Below, one piece after another: positions 25,620 to 36,239 of a stretch of 64,000 nt of DNA. The stretch spans positions 353,900 to 417,899 of the forward strand of contig JAPPLJ010000050.1 of the NCBI GenBank assembly GCA_028819475.1, read 5' to 3'. The stretch is from Rhodospirillaceae bacterium. GTDB taxonomy: Bacteria; Pseudomonadota; Alphaproteobacteria; Bin65. A program made the translations under genes and the position numbers. Position 1 is the stretch's first letter, and each line of letters starts with the position of its first letter. Under the pieces are notes generated by a model, which saw nothing but the letters and a program-made list of their open reading frames with translations, was not told the DNA's origin and searched no databases.

Positions 25620-27863
25620 CTATTGTCCGGCCCGCCCGGCCCGGCGCGTTTCGGCGGCCATGCTGCGGATCGCTGCGATCGTGCCGCCTTCGGTCAGGAT
25701 CTGCGGCAGCACCATCGGCGTTTTCGGCGATCCTTTCGGCGGATAGATAACATAGAGCGGCACGCCGGAGCGGCCGAACCTGGCGAGATGTCCGGTGATG
25801 ACCGGGTCGCGGCGGGTCCAGTCGCCCTTGAGCGTCGCCATGCGCGCCGAATCGACGGCCTTCCGAACGCTTTCGAGGCGCAGCACCACCTTTTCGTTGG
25901 CGATGCAGGTGATGCACCAGGCTGCGGTGAAGTTGATGAAGACCGGCCGGCCTTCCGCGCGCAGGGCCGCCAGCCGCGCTTCGCTGAACGGCTGCCAGGC
26001 GATGCCCGCGGCGGCGGCCTCAGCAGTCCCGTCGGACCGGACCGGGACCGGGCGCGGCGCGCCGCTATCGGCGGAACCGACCATCGCGAGGGCCGCGACG
26101 ACGGCGAGTGCGGCCAGGCTGAGGCCGGCCGGGCGCCAGCGGCCGGGTGCGCCGGCGCTGGCCTGCCACAGCCAGACGGCGAAGGCGAGCAGGACGGCGC
26201 CGGCGAGCGCGCCGAGCAGCGCCGCATCGCCGGCCTGCAGGGAGAGGACCCAGATCAGCCAGGCCGCGGTCGCGAACATCGGGAAGGCGAGGAACTGCTT
26301 GAACCGGACCATCCACGGCCCCGGTTCGGGAATCAGCCGTAACAGAGCGGGCGTCATGCTGAGCAGCAGGAACGGCAGGGCGAGGCCGAGGCCGAGCGCC
26401 AGCATGACGGCCATGGCGACGGCGGCGGTCTGGCCGAGCGCGAAGCCGACCGCCGCACCCATGAAGGGCGCCGTGCAGGGCGTGGCCACGATCACGGCAA
26501 GCACGCCGGTGAAGAAGGAACCGCTGAGGCCGGACCGTTCCGCCAGCGCGCCGCCGATGCCGGCGAACCGGCTGCCGATTTCGAACAGGCCGGCGAAATT
26601 CAGCCCGATCAACACCATCAGATAGGCCATGAGCAGGACGAACACGGGTTCCTGGAGCTGGAAGCCCCAGCCGGCCGCCTCGCCGGCGGCGCGCACCGCC
26701 AGAAGAATGGCGCCGACGATTGCGAAACTCGCCAAGACGCCAAAGGTATAGGCCGCGCCGTGGCGGGCCATGCCCCGGCCCTGGCTGGCGTGGCGGGCAA
26801 AGCTGAGCCCCTTGACCGCCAGCACGGGCAGGACGCAGGGCATCAGGTTCAGGATCAGCCCGCCGAGCAGCGCCAGAAGGACCGCTTCCCAGAAACCGAT
26901 CAGGGGCGCCGCGGCGGCCTTTGTCGCGGTCAGCCGGAAGGCCTGGGTCGCGACCGTGCCGTCGCCGAGCCGTTCCTTGACGACCAGCAGGCCGCCCACG
27001 TCCGTTATCGGTTTCGCCGCCTTGCCGCGCCGGGTTTCGAGGATGAGCGCGCGGTCGGTCACCGTCAGCTTCTGCGGCGCGGCATATTTCACCACGCCGT
27101 GGCCGTAGGGATAGAACCAGGCGTCCTCGATGACCTCGCGCTTCAGGCCCGCCGCCGCAACGTCGAGCCGGAACCCCTTGTTTTCGAATCGGAATGTCGC
27201 CGGCCAGGGCGACGGTTTCGGCAGCGCTGCGCGCGCTTTCGCGAAGATCGGCCCGGAGCGGAAATCGGCGATCGGCGGGTCGCCGGCGACCGGCAGGGCG
27301 AGCGTCAACACCCCCACCTCCGGAATGCAGACCTCTTCGCACACCAGCCATGACGCGCTCGCGGTCAGCGTCGCCGTTTCGCCGGGCCGCGCGTCCTTCG
27401 GCACCGAAATCGGCACCATATGGATCGCTTCGCCGCCGTAGCCGTAGTTGACCAGCGGGCCGACCGGGATGCGCTCCGGCGGCAGCCAGACGATCCCGCC
27501 GGCGGCATAGCCTTCAGGCAGATCCCAGTCGATCCGCGTCGCCTCGCCCGAATCGCCGGCATTGCGCCAGTAGGTGTGCCACTTCGGGATGATTCTGAAG
27601 ACGAGGGCGACCCAGGCGGTCGTGCCCGGCCGCAGGGTGACATGCTCGCTGAGCAGTTCGGCGGTGACGTGCTTCGTCCGGAAAACGCTGTCGGCCGGCC
27701 CCGCCGGAGCGTCTTGCTGCGCACCGCCCTGCGGCGTCAGGCCGGGCAGGTCGAGGCCGCGCAACGTCCCCGGCTGCGAGGTTTGTGCAATAGCCTGCCC
27801 CGCAGGCACAAGCCCCGCGAGAAGCGCAGCGCACAGGGTCCAGCGAAGGAATCTGCCAATCAT
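25620..27863 (-). CDS. DsbD/ScsB-like thiol:disulfide interchange protein
   Basis: This 747-residue protein has a signal peptide, an N-terminal periplasmic domain and a central membrane domain with eight predicted helices. PCVLPVLAVKGLSF and ATPCTAPFMGAAVGFALG in that domain carry the conserved redox Pro-Cys motifs. The C-terminal thioredoxin domain has the active site AAWCITCIANE. Such proteins move electrons from cytoplasmic thioredoxin to the periplasm. The length and N-terminal domain fit the ScsB-type branch. It is the upstream gene of a two-gene operon with the redoxin. Confidence 0.92.
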   Translation of the reverse strand: MIGRFLRWTLCAALLAGLVPAGQAIAQTSQPGTLRGLDLPGLTPQGGAQQDAPAGPADSVFRTKHVTAELLSEHVTLRPGTTAWVALVFRIIPKWHTYWRNAGDSGEATRIDWDLPEGYAAGGIVWLPPERIPVGPLVNYGYGGEAIHMVPISVPKDARPGETATLTASASWLVCEEVCIPEVGVLTLALPVAGDPPIADFRSGPIFAKARAALPKPSPWPATFRFENKGFRLDVAAAGLKREVIEDAWFYPYGHGVVKYAAPQKLTVTDRALILETRRGKAAKPITDVGGLLVVKERLGDGTVATQAFRLTATKAAAAPLIGFWEAVLLALLGGLILNLMPCVLPVLAVKGLSFARHASQGRGMARHGAAYTFGVLASFAIVGAILLAVRAAGEAAGWGFQLQEPVFVLLMAYLMVLIGLNFAGLFEIGSRFAGIGGALAERSGLSGSFFTGVLAVIVATPCTAPFMGAAVGFALGQTAAVAMAVMLALGLGLALPFLLLSMTPALLRLIPEPGPWMVRFKQFLAFPMFATAAWLIWVLSLQAGDAALLGALAGAVLLAFAVWLWQASAGAPGRWRPAGLSLAALAVVAALAMVGSADSGAPRPVPVRSDGTAEAAAAGIAWQPFSEARLAALRAEGRPVFINFTAAWCITCIANEKVVLRLESVRKAVDSARMATLKGDWTRRDPVITGHLARFGRSGVPLYVIYPPKGSPKTPMVLPQILTEGGTIAAIRSMAAETRRAGRAGQ

Positions 27864-28081
27864 TCCGGGGCGTTACCGGGCTGCCCGATCGTGTGCCGCT
27901 ATATGGGTGGTCCACTATGGCGAAAACAAGCAGGCGTGGCCTCGCGGGCCATCACGTTCGCGCCAGCCGGCATCCATTCCGCCGCGGCGGCTGGCTACCG
28001 GCAATCGGGCCACTGGCAATCCGGCGGGGCGCTGGTGTAAACATCCGGCGACGGTTCCAGGCAGTTCGGGAGGTAAACGCC

Positions 28082-29725
<1,644 letters not shown>

Positions 29726-29727
29726 CC

Positions 29728-30288
29728 GTGACCGGTTTCACCGACCGCGCGCAGGAGGGCGGCGACACGCCGCCGACCGCGCTGTTCGCCGCCGGCGACA
29801 TCTCGAAGCGCATTGAATCGCTGGCCGGCGACATCGCCCGGGCGATGGGTCAGGAATTCGTGCTGCTCTGCGTCCTGAACGGCGCCTTCATCTTCACCGC
29901 CGATCTCGCCCGCGCCCTAGCGGCGCGGGGCTGCCGGCCGCGCATCGAGTTCGCCAGCTTCAAGAGCTACGGCAGTTCGACCGAGAGTTCCGGCCGGGTG
30001 CGGCTGGTCGGCGAGTTTCCGGGCAACCTGTCGGGCGAGCGGGTGCTCCTGGTCGACGACATTCTCGATACCGGCCGGACGCTGCTGACCGCGCGCATGA
30101 TGGTGGAGGACGCCGGCGCCCAGACCGTCGCGACCTGCGTGCTGCTCGACAAGCCGGCGCGCCGCGAAGCGCCGGTCGAGGCCGACTATGTCGGCTTCGC
30201 CATCGACGACGTGTTCGTCGTCGGCTACGGCATCGATTACGCCGAGAAATTCCGCTACCTGCCGGACCTGGCGCATATTTCCGGGTAG
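29728..30288 (+). CDS. hpt: Hypoxanthine phosphoribosyltransferase
   Basis: The enzyme salvages hypoxanthine and guanine to IMP and GMP using PRPP. The PRPP-binding loop is VLLVDDILDTGRT at about residues 105-117, with FASFKSYGSSTESSG upstream as the flexible loop and FVVGYGIDYAEKFRYLPD near the C-terminus, all diagnostic of HPRT. Translation starts at GTG 29728, two bases after the acyl-CoA ligase stop, since no ATG is in frame before the conserved core. The length is 186 residues. Confidence 0.93.
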   Translation: MTGFTDRAQEGGDTPPTALFAAGDISKRIESLAGDIARAMGQEFVLLCVLNGAFIFTADLARALAARGCRPRIEFASFKSYGSSTESSGRVRLVGEFPGNLSGERVLLVDDILDTGRTLLTARMMVEDAGAQTVATCVLLDKPARREAPVEADYVGFAIDDVFVVGYGIDYAEKFRYLPDLAHISG

Positions 30289-30328
30289 TGCCGCGCCGCC
30301 TTCAATCGCTCGAATGACGGGGCTTTCC

Positions 30329-30769
30329 ATGAACAAAGCAAGAATAATTTCCAGCGTGCCGGGCGCCGGGAAGCTGGTCCTGGGGGCCGCTGCTTACACG
30401 ATCTGCACATTCGCTCTCGCCGTGGTCTGGCACGTCCTCCTGTTCAGGGAGAGCTACGAATCGTTCGGCTATTTCGAGGGAGAGCCGGACTTTCTGGTCG
30501 GCTTGCTGACGATCGCGCTTCAGGGATTTCTGCTCTGCGCCCTGTTTCCGATGCTGAAGGCCGAGGGGAGCAGTATTCGGCGGGGGTTCCGGTTCGCTCT
30601 CATCGTCGGCGCCTTCTTCTGGACGTCCCACGTGCTCGCCTTCGTCGCCAGGCAGGAGGTTCCGGGCGCGTCTGCGTTCATCTGGATGGAAACGCTCTAT
30701 CTCGCGCTCCAATTCGGCGTGTTCGGCCTGATTATCGGCCTCATCCACCGGGGACGAACTACGGACTGA
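30329..30769 (+). CDS. Small membrane protein with four predicted helices, unknown function
   Basis: This 146-residue protein has four hydrophobic stretches: LVLGAAAYTICTFALAVVW, FLVGLLTIALQGFLLCALF, FRFALIVGAFFWTSHVLAF and LYLALQFGVFGLIIGL. The loop between helices one and two contains LLFRESYESFGYFEGEPDF. I do not recognise the family with confidence. The start at ATG 30329 is preceded by a modest GGGGC motif; ATG 30314 is an alternative. It follows hpt and ends 40 bp before a convergent Rieske gene. Confidence 0.7.
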   Translation: MNKARIISSVPGAGKLVLGAAAYTICTFALAVVWHVLLFRESYESFGYFEGEPDFLVGLLTIALQGFLLCALFPMLKAEGSSIRRGFRFALIVGAFFWTSHVLAFVARQEVPGASAFIWMETLYLALQFGVFGLIIGLIHRGRTTD

Positions 30770-30809
30770 CGCAGCACCCGCAGCCTGCGCAAAAGGGGAG
30801 CGCTTCACC

Positions 30810-31919
30810 CTAACTCCGCCAGCGCAGGACCGTCTCCGTTACCGGGTTGCGGAAATCGCGGCCTTCGGCGCGGGAGGCCGCCAACTCCTTCTTCAGCGCC
30901 ATGTACCATTTCGCCGGCGTGTCGGCGTCGGGCAGCAGCATGGCGGCGTCGGATTTTTTGCGGCCCTCGCGCTGCCGGTTCATCGCCGTGCGGTCCTGGT
31001 TCAGGAAATTGCGCGTGACCGGGATCGCGATCGGCTTGGCCAGCGTCATCAGCGGGTGCGACCAGTACATGACGTGGTGCATCGCCGTGCGGTATTCCGA
31101 AACCGGGGTCATCGCCGTCACGCCGACATAAGTGTGCCGGTCGCCCAGCGTCATGTGCTCGACGCGGACGCCGGGCAGCCGGAAGCTTATCTCGACCGTC
31201 TTCTCGCCGCGCAGCATCCGGATGATGCGGCTGTTCGTGCTCGGCGCGTGGCGCACCATGGTGAAGCCGAGCTCCGACGGCGCATAGCGCTTGGCCTTTT
31301 CCGTCAGCGTCTTCGACGAGCGCCACCACCAGTTGCGGTGGACGTAAGCGCCGTGGGCCGGATCGATCAGGCCGATCACGGCGTCGTCGAAATGGCATTC
31401 CAGGTCCAGGGTCTCGGCGATGCCGGGCCGGCCGGGCGCCGGGATCTCGGGCAGCGCCGGCAGGTCTTCGCCGGCCGCGCCGCCATCGTCGCCCATATAG
31501 ACCCAGATCAGGTGCTGCGCCTCGCGGCAGGGATAGGACCGGGTCCCGATCCGGTCGAGCCGGACCGTCTTGCGATAGTCCTCGACCAGCGAGGGAATGT
31601 TGCGGCACACGCCGTCGGTGCCGAACTGCCAGCCGTGGTAGGCGCAGGTAACCGTCTCGCCGTCGAACCGGCCGGCCGAGAGCGGCATCGCCCGGTGCGG
31701 GCAGATATCGCGCAGGGCGAAGACCGCGCCGGCCCGGTCGCGGCCGATCAGGACCGGCTCGTCGAGCAGGGTGCGGTGCACCGCCGTGCCGCGCCTGAGC
31801 CGCGTCCCCGGCATGGCGAGATACCACAGGCCGCGGGGCGCCGCCGGCACCCCGGCCGCTTCGCCGCCGGCCGCTCCGGCGCGCACTTCCGACGGGAGTA
31901 CCGGCGCGCTGTCGCCCAT
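30810..31919 (-). CDS. Rieske non-heme iron aromatic-ring-hydroxylating oxygenase, alpha-type
   Basis: The Rieske cluster ligands are CPH (73-75) and CAYH (92-95), the CxH-x(16)-CxxH pattern. The mononuclear iron motif reads DPAHGAYVHRNWW (Asp-x2-His-x4-His). The length of 369 residues and lack of a beta-subunit gene resemble single-component (vanillate demethylase/Rieske-KSH-like) oxygenases. A reductase gene was not found nearby. GAGAGGCAG precedes the ATG. The substrate is unknown. Confidence 0.92.
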   Translation of the reverse strand: MGDSAPVLPSEVRAGAAGGEAAGVPAAPRGLWYLAMPGTRLRRGTAVHRTLLDEPVLIGRDRAGAVFALRDICPHRAMPLSAGRFDGETVTCAYHGWQFGTDGVCRNIPSLVEDYRKTVRLDRIGTRSYPCREAQHLIWVYMGDDGGAAGEDLPALPEIPAPGRPGIAETLDLECHFDDAVIGLIDPAHGAYVHRNWWWRSSKTLTEKAKRYAPSELGFTMVRHAPSTNSRIIRMLRGEKTVEISFRLPGVRVEHMTLGDRHTYVGVTAMTPVSEYRTAMHHVMYWSHPLMTLAKPIAIPVTRNFLNQDRTAMNRQREGRKKSDAAMLLPDADTPAKWYMALKKELAASRAEGRDFRNPVTETVLRWRS

Positions 31920-31988
31920 CTGCCTCTCCGCCTTCGAGCCCGCGCTCCCAACTGCCGCAGCGGGCCGCCGCCGCGGCGCGGGACCGGT

Positions 31989-33203
31989 CTAGGCGCCCAT
32001 CCGCGCCTGCAGGCCCTCGTCCAGCTTCTCGAGGAAGCCGTTGGTGGTCAGCCATTCCTGGTCCGGCCCGATCAGCAGGGCCAGATCCTTGGTCATGTGG
32101 CCGCTCTCGACGGTCTCGACACAGACCGTCTCCAGCGTTTCGGCGAAGTCCGCGACCGCGGGCGTCTCGTCCATCCGGCCGCGGAATTTCAGGCCGCGCG
32201 TCCAGGCGAAGATCGAGGCGATCGGGTTGGTCGAGGTCTCCCGGCCCTGCTGGTGCTGGCGATAGTGGCGGGTGACCGTGCCGTGCGCCGCCTCGGCCTC
32301 CACCGTCTTGCCGTCGGCCGTCATCAGCACCGAGGTCATCAGGCCGAGCGAGCCGAAGCCCTGGGCGACGGTATCCGATTGCACGTCGCCGTCGTAATTC
32401 TTGCACGCCCAGACGAAGCCGCCGGACCATTTGAGCGCCTGGGCCACCATGTCGTCGATCAGCCGGTGCTCGTAGCCGATGCCGGCTTCCTTGAATCTGT
32501 CGGCGAAATCGGCCTCGAAAACCTCCTGGAACAGGTCCTTGAAACGCCCGTCATAGGCTTTCATGATCGTGTTCTTGGTCGACAGGTAAACATCGCAGTT
32601 CCGGCTCAGCCCGTAGTTGAGCGAGGCGCGGGCGAAATCGCGGATTGAGGCGTCCAGATTGTACATCGCCATCGTCACGCCGCCGCCGGGGAATTCGTAG
32701 ACCTCGCGCTCGATGGTCGTGCCGTCGTCGCCGTCGAAGCGGATCGTCAGCTTCCCGCTGCCCGGCACGACGAAATCGGTCGCGCGGTACTGGTCGCCGA
32801 AGGCATGGCGGCCGATGATGATCGGCTCGGTCCAGCCCGGCACCAGGCGCGGCACGTTGCGGCAGATGATCGGCTCGCGGAACACGGTGCCGCCCAGGAT
32901 GTTGCGGATCGTGCCGTTGGGCGATTTCCACATCTGCTTCAGGCCGAACTCCTCGACCCGGGCCTCGTCCGGCGTGATGGTCGCACATTTGACGCCGACG
33001 CCGTGCTCCCGGATCGCGTTGGCCGCATCGACGGTGATCCGGTCGTCGGTCGCGTCGCGCTTCTGGATGCTCAGGTCGTAATAGTGCAGGTCGATATCGA
33101 GATAGGGCAGGATCAGCTTGTCCTTGATGAACTGCCAGATGATCCGGGTCATCTCATCGCCGTCGATCTCGATAACCGGCCGGGCGACCTTGATTTTGCT
33201 CAT
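31989..33203 (-). CDS. icd: NADP-dependent isocitrate dehydrogenase
   Basis: The enzyme converts isocitrate to 2-oxoglutarate in the TCA cycle. This 404-residue protein is of the homodimeric, eukaryote-like NADP type: [23 protein letters not shown] at the start, then [20 protein letters not shown] and [15 protein letters not shown]. The substrate-phosphate and metal-binding Asp and Arg segments are intact. It lies about 70 bp upstream of the Rieske gene but is not obviously functionally connected. Confidence 0.96.
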   Translation of the reverse strand: MSKIKVARPVIEIDGDEMTRIIWQFIKDKLILPYLDIDLHYYDLSIQKRDATDDRITVDAANAIREHGVGVKCATITPDEARVEEFGLKQMWKSPNGTIRNILGGTVFREPIICRNVPRLVPGWTEPIIIGRHAFGDQYRATDFVVPGSGKLTIRFDGDDGTTIEREVYEFPGGGVTMAMYNLDASIRDFARASLNYGLSRNCDVYLSTKNTIMKAYDGRFKDLFQEVFEADFADRFKEAGIGYEHRLIDDMVAQALKWSGGFVWACKNYDGDVQSDTVAQGFGSLGLMTSVLMTADGKTVEAEAAHGTVTRHYRQHQQGRETSTNPIASIFAWTRGLKFRGRMDETPAVADFAETLETVCVETVESGHMTKDLALLIGPDQEWLTTNGFLEKLDEGLQARMGA

Positions 33204-33302
33204 GTCGAAGTTTCCGGAATTAGCGGAGGCGGATTGGTTGGAGGGGTGCGCCGCCGATGCGACGATAGCGGGTCCGCACGATGGCGCCGACCGTCCGGCC
33301 GG

Positions 33303-33956
33303 TCATTCCCGGGGCGTGACCCAGTTCGACCATGCGGCCCGCTCGCTGCGCTTGTCGCGCATGCCGCCGGGAATGCGCTCGCCGCCGTCGTTCGGAAACA
33401 CGAACACGGCGCCGAGCAGGATCTGCTGCGCCGGGATGCCGAGCAAGTCGAAGGTGGCGGTGTCGCGCAGGTAGCCGCCGCTCGACCAGTAGGTCGTGAG
33501 CCCCCGTTCGGTCGCTGCGAGCAGGAAGGACTGTACGGCGGCGCTCGCCGCTGCGATGTGCTCCATGTTCGCCATCGTCGGCTCGAACAGACCGCCGTTC
33601 AGGCCATCGTCGCCGTTTTCCGGCGGATTGGGCAGCCAGGTCGCGAGGATCAGCGCTTCGGCCGCGGCGAGCATCTGGGGCACGCGGCCGGCCTTTTCGG
33701 CGTTGTCCTGAACGAAGCCGATCAGGCGCCGGCAGGTCCCGGCGTCGGCGAGATGGAAGCGCCAGGGTTCGATGGTCCGGGTGCCGCGCCAGTGAACCCG
33801 GTGCGCCGGCTTGTGAAACGGCGCCCACCCCGCCAGGGCGATGAGCGATTCGATGGTCTCCCGGTCGGTTTCGGGCGCGGCCGGACGCTCGGGATCGAAC
33901 ATGACCTTGGTGGTCTTGCGCGTCGTGAGGATATCGGCGACGGGGTATGACGGCAT
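33303..33956 (-). CDS. Nitroreductase family FMN oxidoreductase
   Basis: This 217-residue protein has the FMN-binding nitroreductase fold: TRKTTKVMFDPERPA (N-terminal Arg), LAGWAPFHKPAHRVHW, and the C-terminal GGYLRDTATFDLLGIPAQQILLG. Such enzymes reduce nitro compounds, quinones or act in cofactor metabolism. The substrate cannot be defined. It is monocistronic in appearance, with a gap of about 99 bp to icd. Confidence 0.87.
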   Translation of the reverse strand: MPSYPVADILTTRKTTKVMFDPERPAAPETDRETIESLIALAGWAPFHKPAHRVHWRGTRTIEPWRFHLADAGTCRRLIGFVQDNAEKAGRVPQMLAAAEALILATWLPNPPENGDDGLNGGLFEPTMANMEHIAAASAAVQSFLLAATERGLTTYWSSGGYLRDTATFDLLGIPAQQILLGAVFVFPNDGGERIPGGMRDKRSERAAWSNWVTPRE

Positions 33957-34036
33957 GGCGGCGGCCTTTCCTGACGGACCGGTGGCGACAATATCGGGCA
34001 GCGGGACCGGTTTTTCGAGCGGCGGTTCGGCGCGGG

Positions 34037-34600
34037 CTACGGCCCGGCGGCTTCCAGCACGGCGAAAATCTCCTCCACCGACCGGACGACGGTCATCAGC
34101 GAGAGATGCGCCGGATCGACAAAGCCGTGTTCGACCTGCGCGTTCAGCAGGTCGAGCAGCGGCTGCCAGTATCCGCCGATATCCGCCAGCACGATCGGCT
34201 TGTCGTGGAACCGCAGCTGGCGCCAGGTCAGGATCTCGAAGGTTTCGTCGAGGGTGCCGAGGCCGCCCGGGAGCGAGACGAACGCGTCCGACAGTTTCGC
34301 CATCAGGAGCTTGCGTTCGTGCATCGAGTCAACGACATGCAGTTCGCTCACGGCGCGATGGCCATGCTCGCGCACTTCCAGATCGCGCGGGATGATGCCG
34401 GTCACCCGTCCGCCCGCAGCCATGGCGGCATCGGCGGCCGCGCCCATGAGGCCGACATTGCCGCCGCCATAGACCATATCGATGCCGCGCTCCGCCAGGC
34501 CGGCGCCGAGGGCCGCCGCGGCCTCTTTCCACGCGGGTTCGTTGCCGCTGCGCGAGCCGCAATAGACGCAGACGGCGCGGGGATACCGGCTCACGGGCAT
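34037..34600 (-). CDS. LOG family protein (cytokinin riboside 5'-monophosphate phosphoribohydrolase-like)
   Basis: The Rossmann-like protein carries the LOG signatures YGGGNVGLMGAAADAA and PGGLGTLDETFE. Bacterial members are TIGR00730 proteins that hydrolyse nucleoside 5'-monophosphates to free base and ribose 5-phosphate. I used the ATG at 34600 (MPVSRYPRAVCVYCGS; GAAAGGAC upstream) rather than an upstream start that would add 18 proline-rich residues. The length is 187 residues. Confidence 0.92.
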   Translation of the reverse strand: MPVSRYPRAVCVYCGSRSGNEPAWKEAAAALGAGLAERGIDMVYGGGNVGLMGAAADAAMAAGGRVTGIIPRDLEVREHGHRAVSELHVVDSMHERKLLMAKLSDAFVSLPGGLGTLDETFEILTWRQLRFHDKPIVLADIGGYWQPLLDLLNAQVEHGFVDPAHLSLMTVVRSVEEIFAVLEAAGP

Positions 34601-34821
34601 GTCCTTTCGAGGCGGCGGAGGGGGACTTGCATTCGGTGCGTGCGCCCGATTCACACGCCGCCCGACGCCCTGTCAATGACCCGCTTGCGCCCCTGTAACG
34701 CCGAAATCGAAGCGTCCCGGTCCGATTCCCGCGTTTGAGAGCCGTGCGGTCGCGCCTCAGTCGCTGTATAGTGGCGCTTCATTCGCCGTTCGGCGCGGCG
34801 GAACCGGTCATGGAGAAGACG

Positions 34822-35304
34822 ATGGCGAAACAGTCCCATACGAAACGAGCGATTGCCGGCATCCTGCTCGCCGGCGCGATCATTTGCGGCGCGATCCTGT
34901 CCGCGCCCGCCTGGGCCCTCGACCCGGGCGACGCGATCCAGACCCGCAAGGCGGTCATGGCGTCGATCGGCGCCCATATGAACGGCATCAAGGCCGGCCT
35001 CGGCGCAAAGAACGCCAAGCTCGTCGCCGGACACGCCGGCGCGATTGCGGCGCTGGCGCCCGTCCTGCCCGGCCTGTTCCCCAGGGGAAGCGGCCCGGAA
35101 GCGGGCGAGACGCGGGCAAAGGCGGAAATCTGGCAGCAGTGGGACACGTTCGTCGCCACGACAAAGGCGCTACGGAAGGAGGCCGAGGAGCTGGCCCTGG
35201 TCACGGAGCTTGGCGACATGGCCGAGATCGCCGCCCAGTTCGGCACGATGGCGCGGGCCGGCTGCGGTGCCTGCCACCGCCCCTTCCGCGCGCCGAAGAA
35301 CTAG
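34822..35304 (+). CDS. Cytochrome c' family protein
   Basis: A signal peptide (RAIAGILLAGAIICGAILSAPAWA) directs export. The mature protein is a four-helix bundle of about 130 residues with a single C-terminal heme site CGACH (C148, C151, H152), the cytochrome c' arrangement. The GGAGAAG motif 7 bp before ATG 34822 supports this start; ATG 34810 is also in frame. Cytochromes c' bind NO or CO and have been linked to nitric-oxide resistance. It is convergent with the oxygenase beta-subunit gene. Confidence 0.9.
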   Translation: MAKQSHTKRAIAGILLAGAIICGAILSAPAWALDPGDAIQTRKAVMASIGAHMNGIKAGLGAKNAKLVAGHAGAIAALAPVLPGLFPRGSGPEAGETRAKAEIWQQWDTFVATTKALRKEAEELALVTELGDMAEIAAQFGTMARAGCGACHRPFRAPKN

Positions 35305-35392
35305 CGTCGGGCGAGCGCCGGCGTATTCGGTCGAGTTTCAGGCGACAACTGCAAACGCCGCTCGTTCGCCGATGCTCAAAAATAACCAATAA

Positions 35393-35569
35393 TGCCGCCC
35401 CGGACTTGGTCCGGGGCCCAGGGGGCGACCCGAAAGGCCTCGGCCCGTGCCCCTTCGCAGGCTCAGCGCAGGGTCTGAGCGAAGCCGAAGGGGCGGCCCG
35501 AAAGGTCTTTGCTTGTGGCTCCTGGGCCCCGGATCTCCGCTGCGCTCCGTCCGGGGCGGCAATGACGGG
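35393..35569. repeat. Family B palindromic element, copy B1 with a nested insertion
   Basis: The ends are GCCGCCCCGGACTTGGTCCG and TCCGTCCGGGGCGGCAATGA. It matches the reverse complement of copy B2 except that 68 bp, starting after CCCGAAAGG at 35429-35437, are extra. The same CCCGAAAGG recurs at 35497-35505. It lies between the convergent cytochrome c' and oxygenase genes. Confidence 0.82.
35449..35494. repeat. Palindrome nested inside family B copy B1
   Basis: GCCCCTTCG at 35449-35457 pairs with CGAAGGGGC at 35486-35494, and GCTCAG at 35461-35466 pairs with CTGAGC at 35475-35480. This palindrome is bracketed by the direct repeat CCCGAAAGG at 35429 and 35497, which looks like a 9-bp target-site duplication. 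Confidence 0.75.
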
Positions 35570-35645
35570 ATAATTTGCGAAATCCGCTATCGGAGCGGCG
35601 GTGGGCCGCAAACGCATAGATAAAGATTTGAATCCCGTTGCCCCA

Positions 35646-36239
35646 CTACAGCGTAATGCTCGGATTCCGGAGATTCCGGTCGCAGTCGATCAGGTTGACC
35701 TGCTTGGCGAGGATCGAAAAGCCGCCGCCGGTTATCGCCAGCCGGTGCCCGGTCCAGCCGGCCCAGTGGCGCAGGTCGCCGTCGAGCAGTTCGGCGATGT
35801 GGAAATTCGAGCGCGCCATGACGATGCCGGCGTCGCCGGTCGCGAACAGCTCGACATTGGAGACCGAGCGCACCGTCCTGCTTTCGGGGCTCTGCGACCA
35901 GGCATAGCCGGTGCGCAGCCGGTAGACCCGGTCCTCGAGCTGGCGGCGGTCGTGGAAGGCGACGGTGATTTCCCGCCGCGGATCGCCGCGTTCCGGGGTG
36001 CCGGGAATCCAGTAGGCGCATTCGGGCGCGAAGAGCGCCAGCCAGTCCTCGAGCCGGCCCCGGTCGAGCAAACGGGCCTCGCGTTCGAGAAAGGCGCGGG
36101 CGGCATCGCGCCGGGCCGGGTCGGAAATCGCAAGCTCGTCCCGGTCCCAATCGGTGAAGGCGTCGACTAGCTCCCTATAGAAATCGTCGCCGACATAGTA
36201 CGAACTTGTCGACGGATCGCGTTCCGCCGCCGCCTCCAT
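35646..36239 (-). CDS. Aromatic-ring-hydroxylating dioxygenase beta (small) subunit
   Basis: This 197-residue protein is a SnoaL-like cone fold of the ring-hydroxylating dioxygenase small subunit family: ARAFLEREARLLDRGRLEDWL and CAYWIPGTPERGDPRREITV at the start, and RSNFHIAELLDGDLRHWAGW later. Its ATG overlaps the alpha-subunit stop by 1-4 bases (ATGA), so the two subunits are translationally coupled. It carries no metal site; the role is structural in the oxygenase hexamer. Confidence 0.9.
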   Translation of the reverse strand: MEAAAERDPSTSSYYVGDDFYRELVDAFTDWDRDELAISDPARRDAARAFLEREARLLDRGRLEDWLALFAPECAYWIPGTPERGDPRREITVAFHDRRQLEDRVYRLRTGYAWSQSPESRTVRSVSNVELFATGDAGIVMARSNFHIAELLDGDLRHWAGWTGHRLAITGGGFSILAKQVNLIDCDRNLRNPSITL

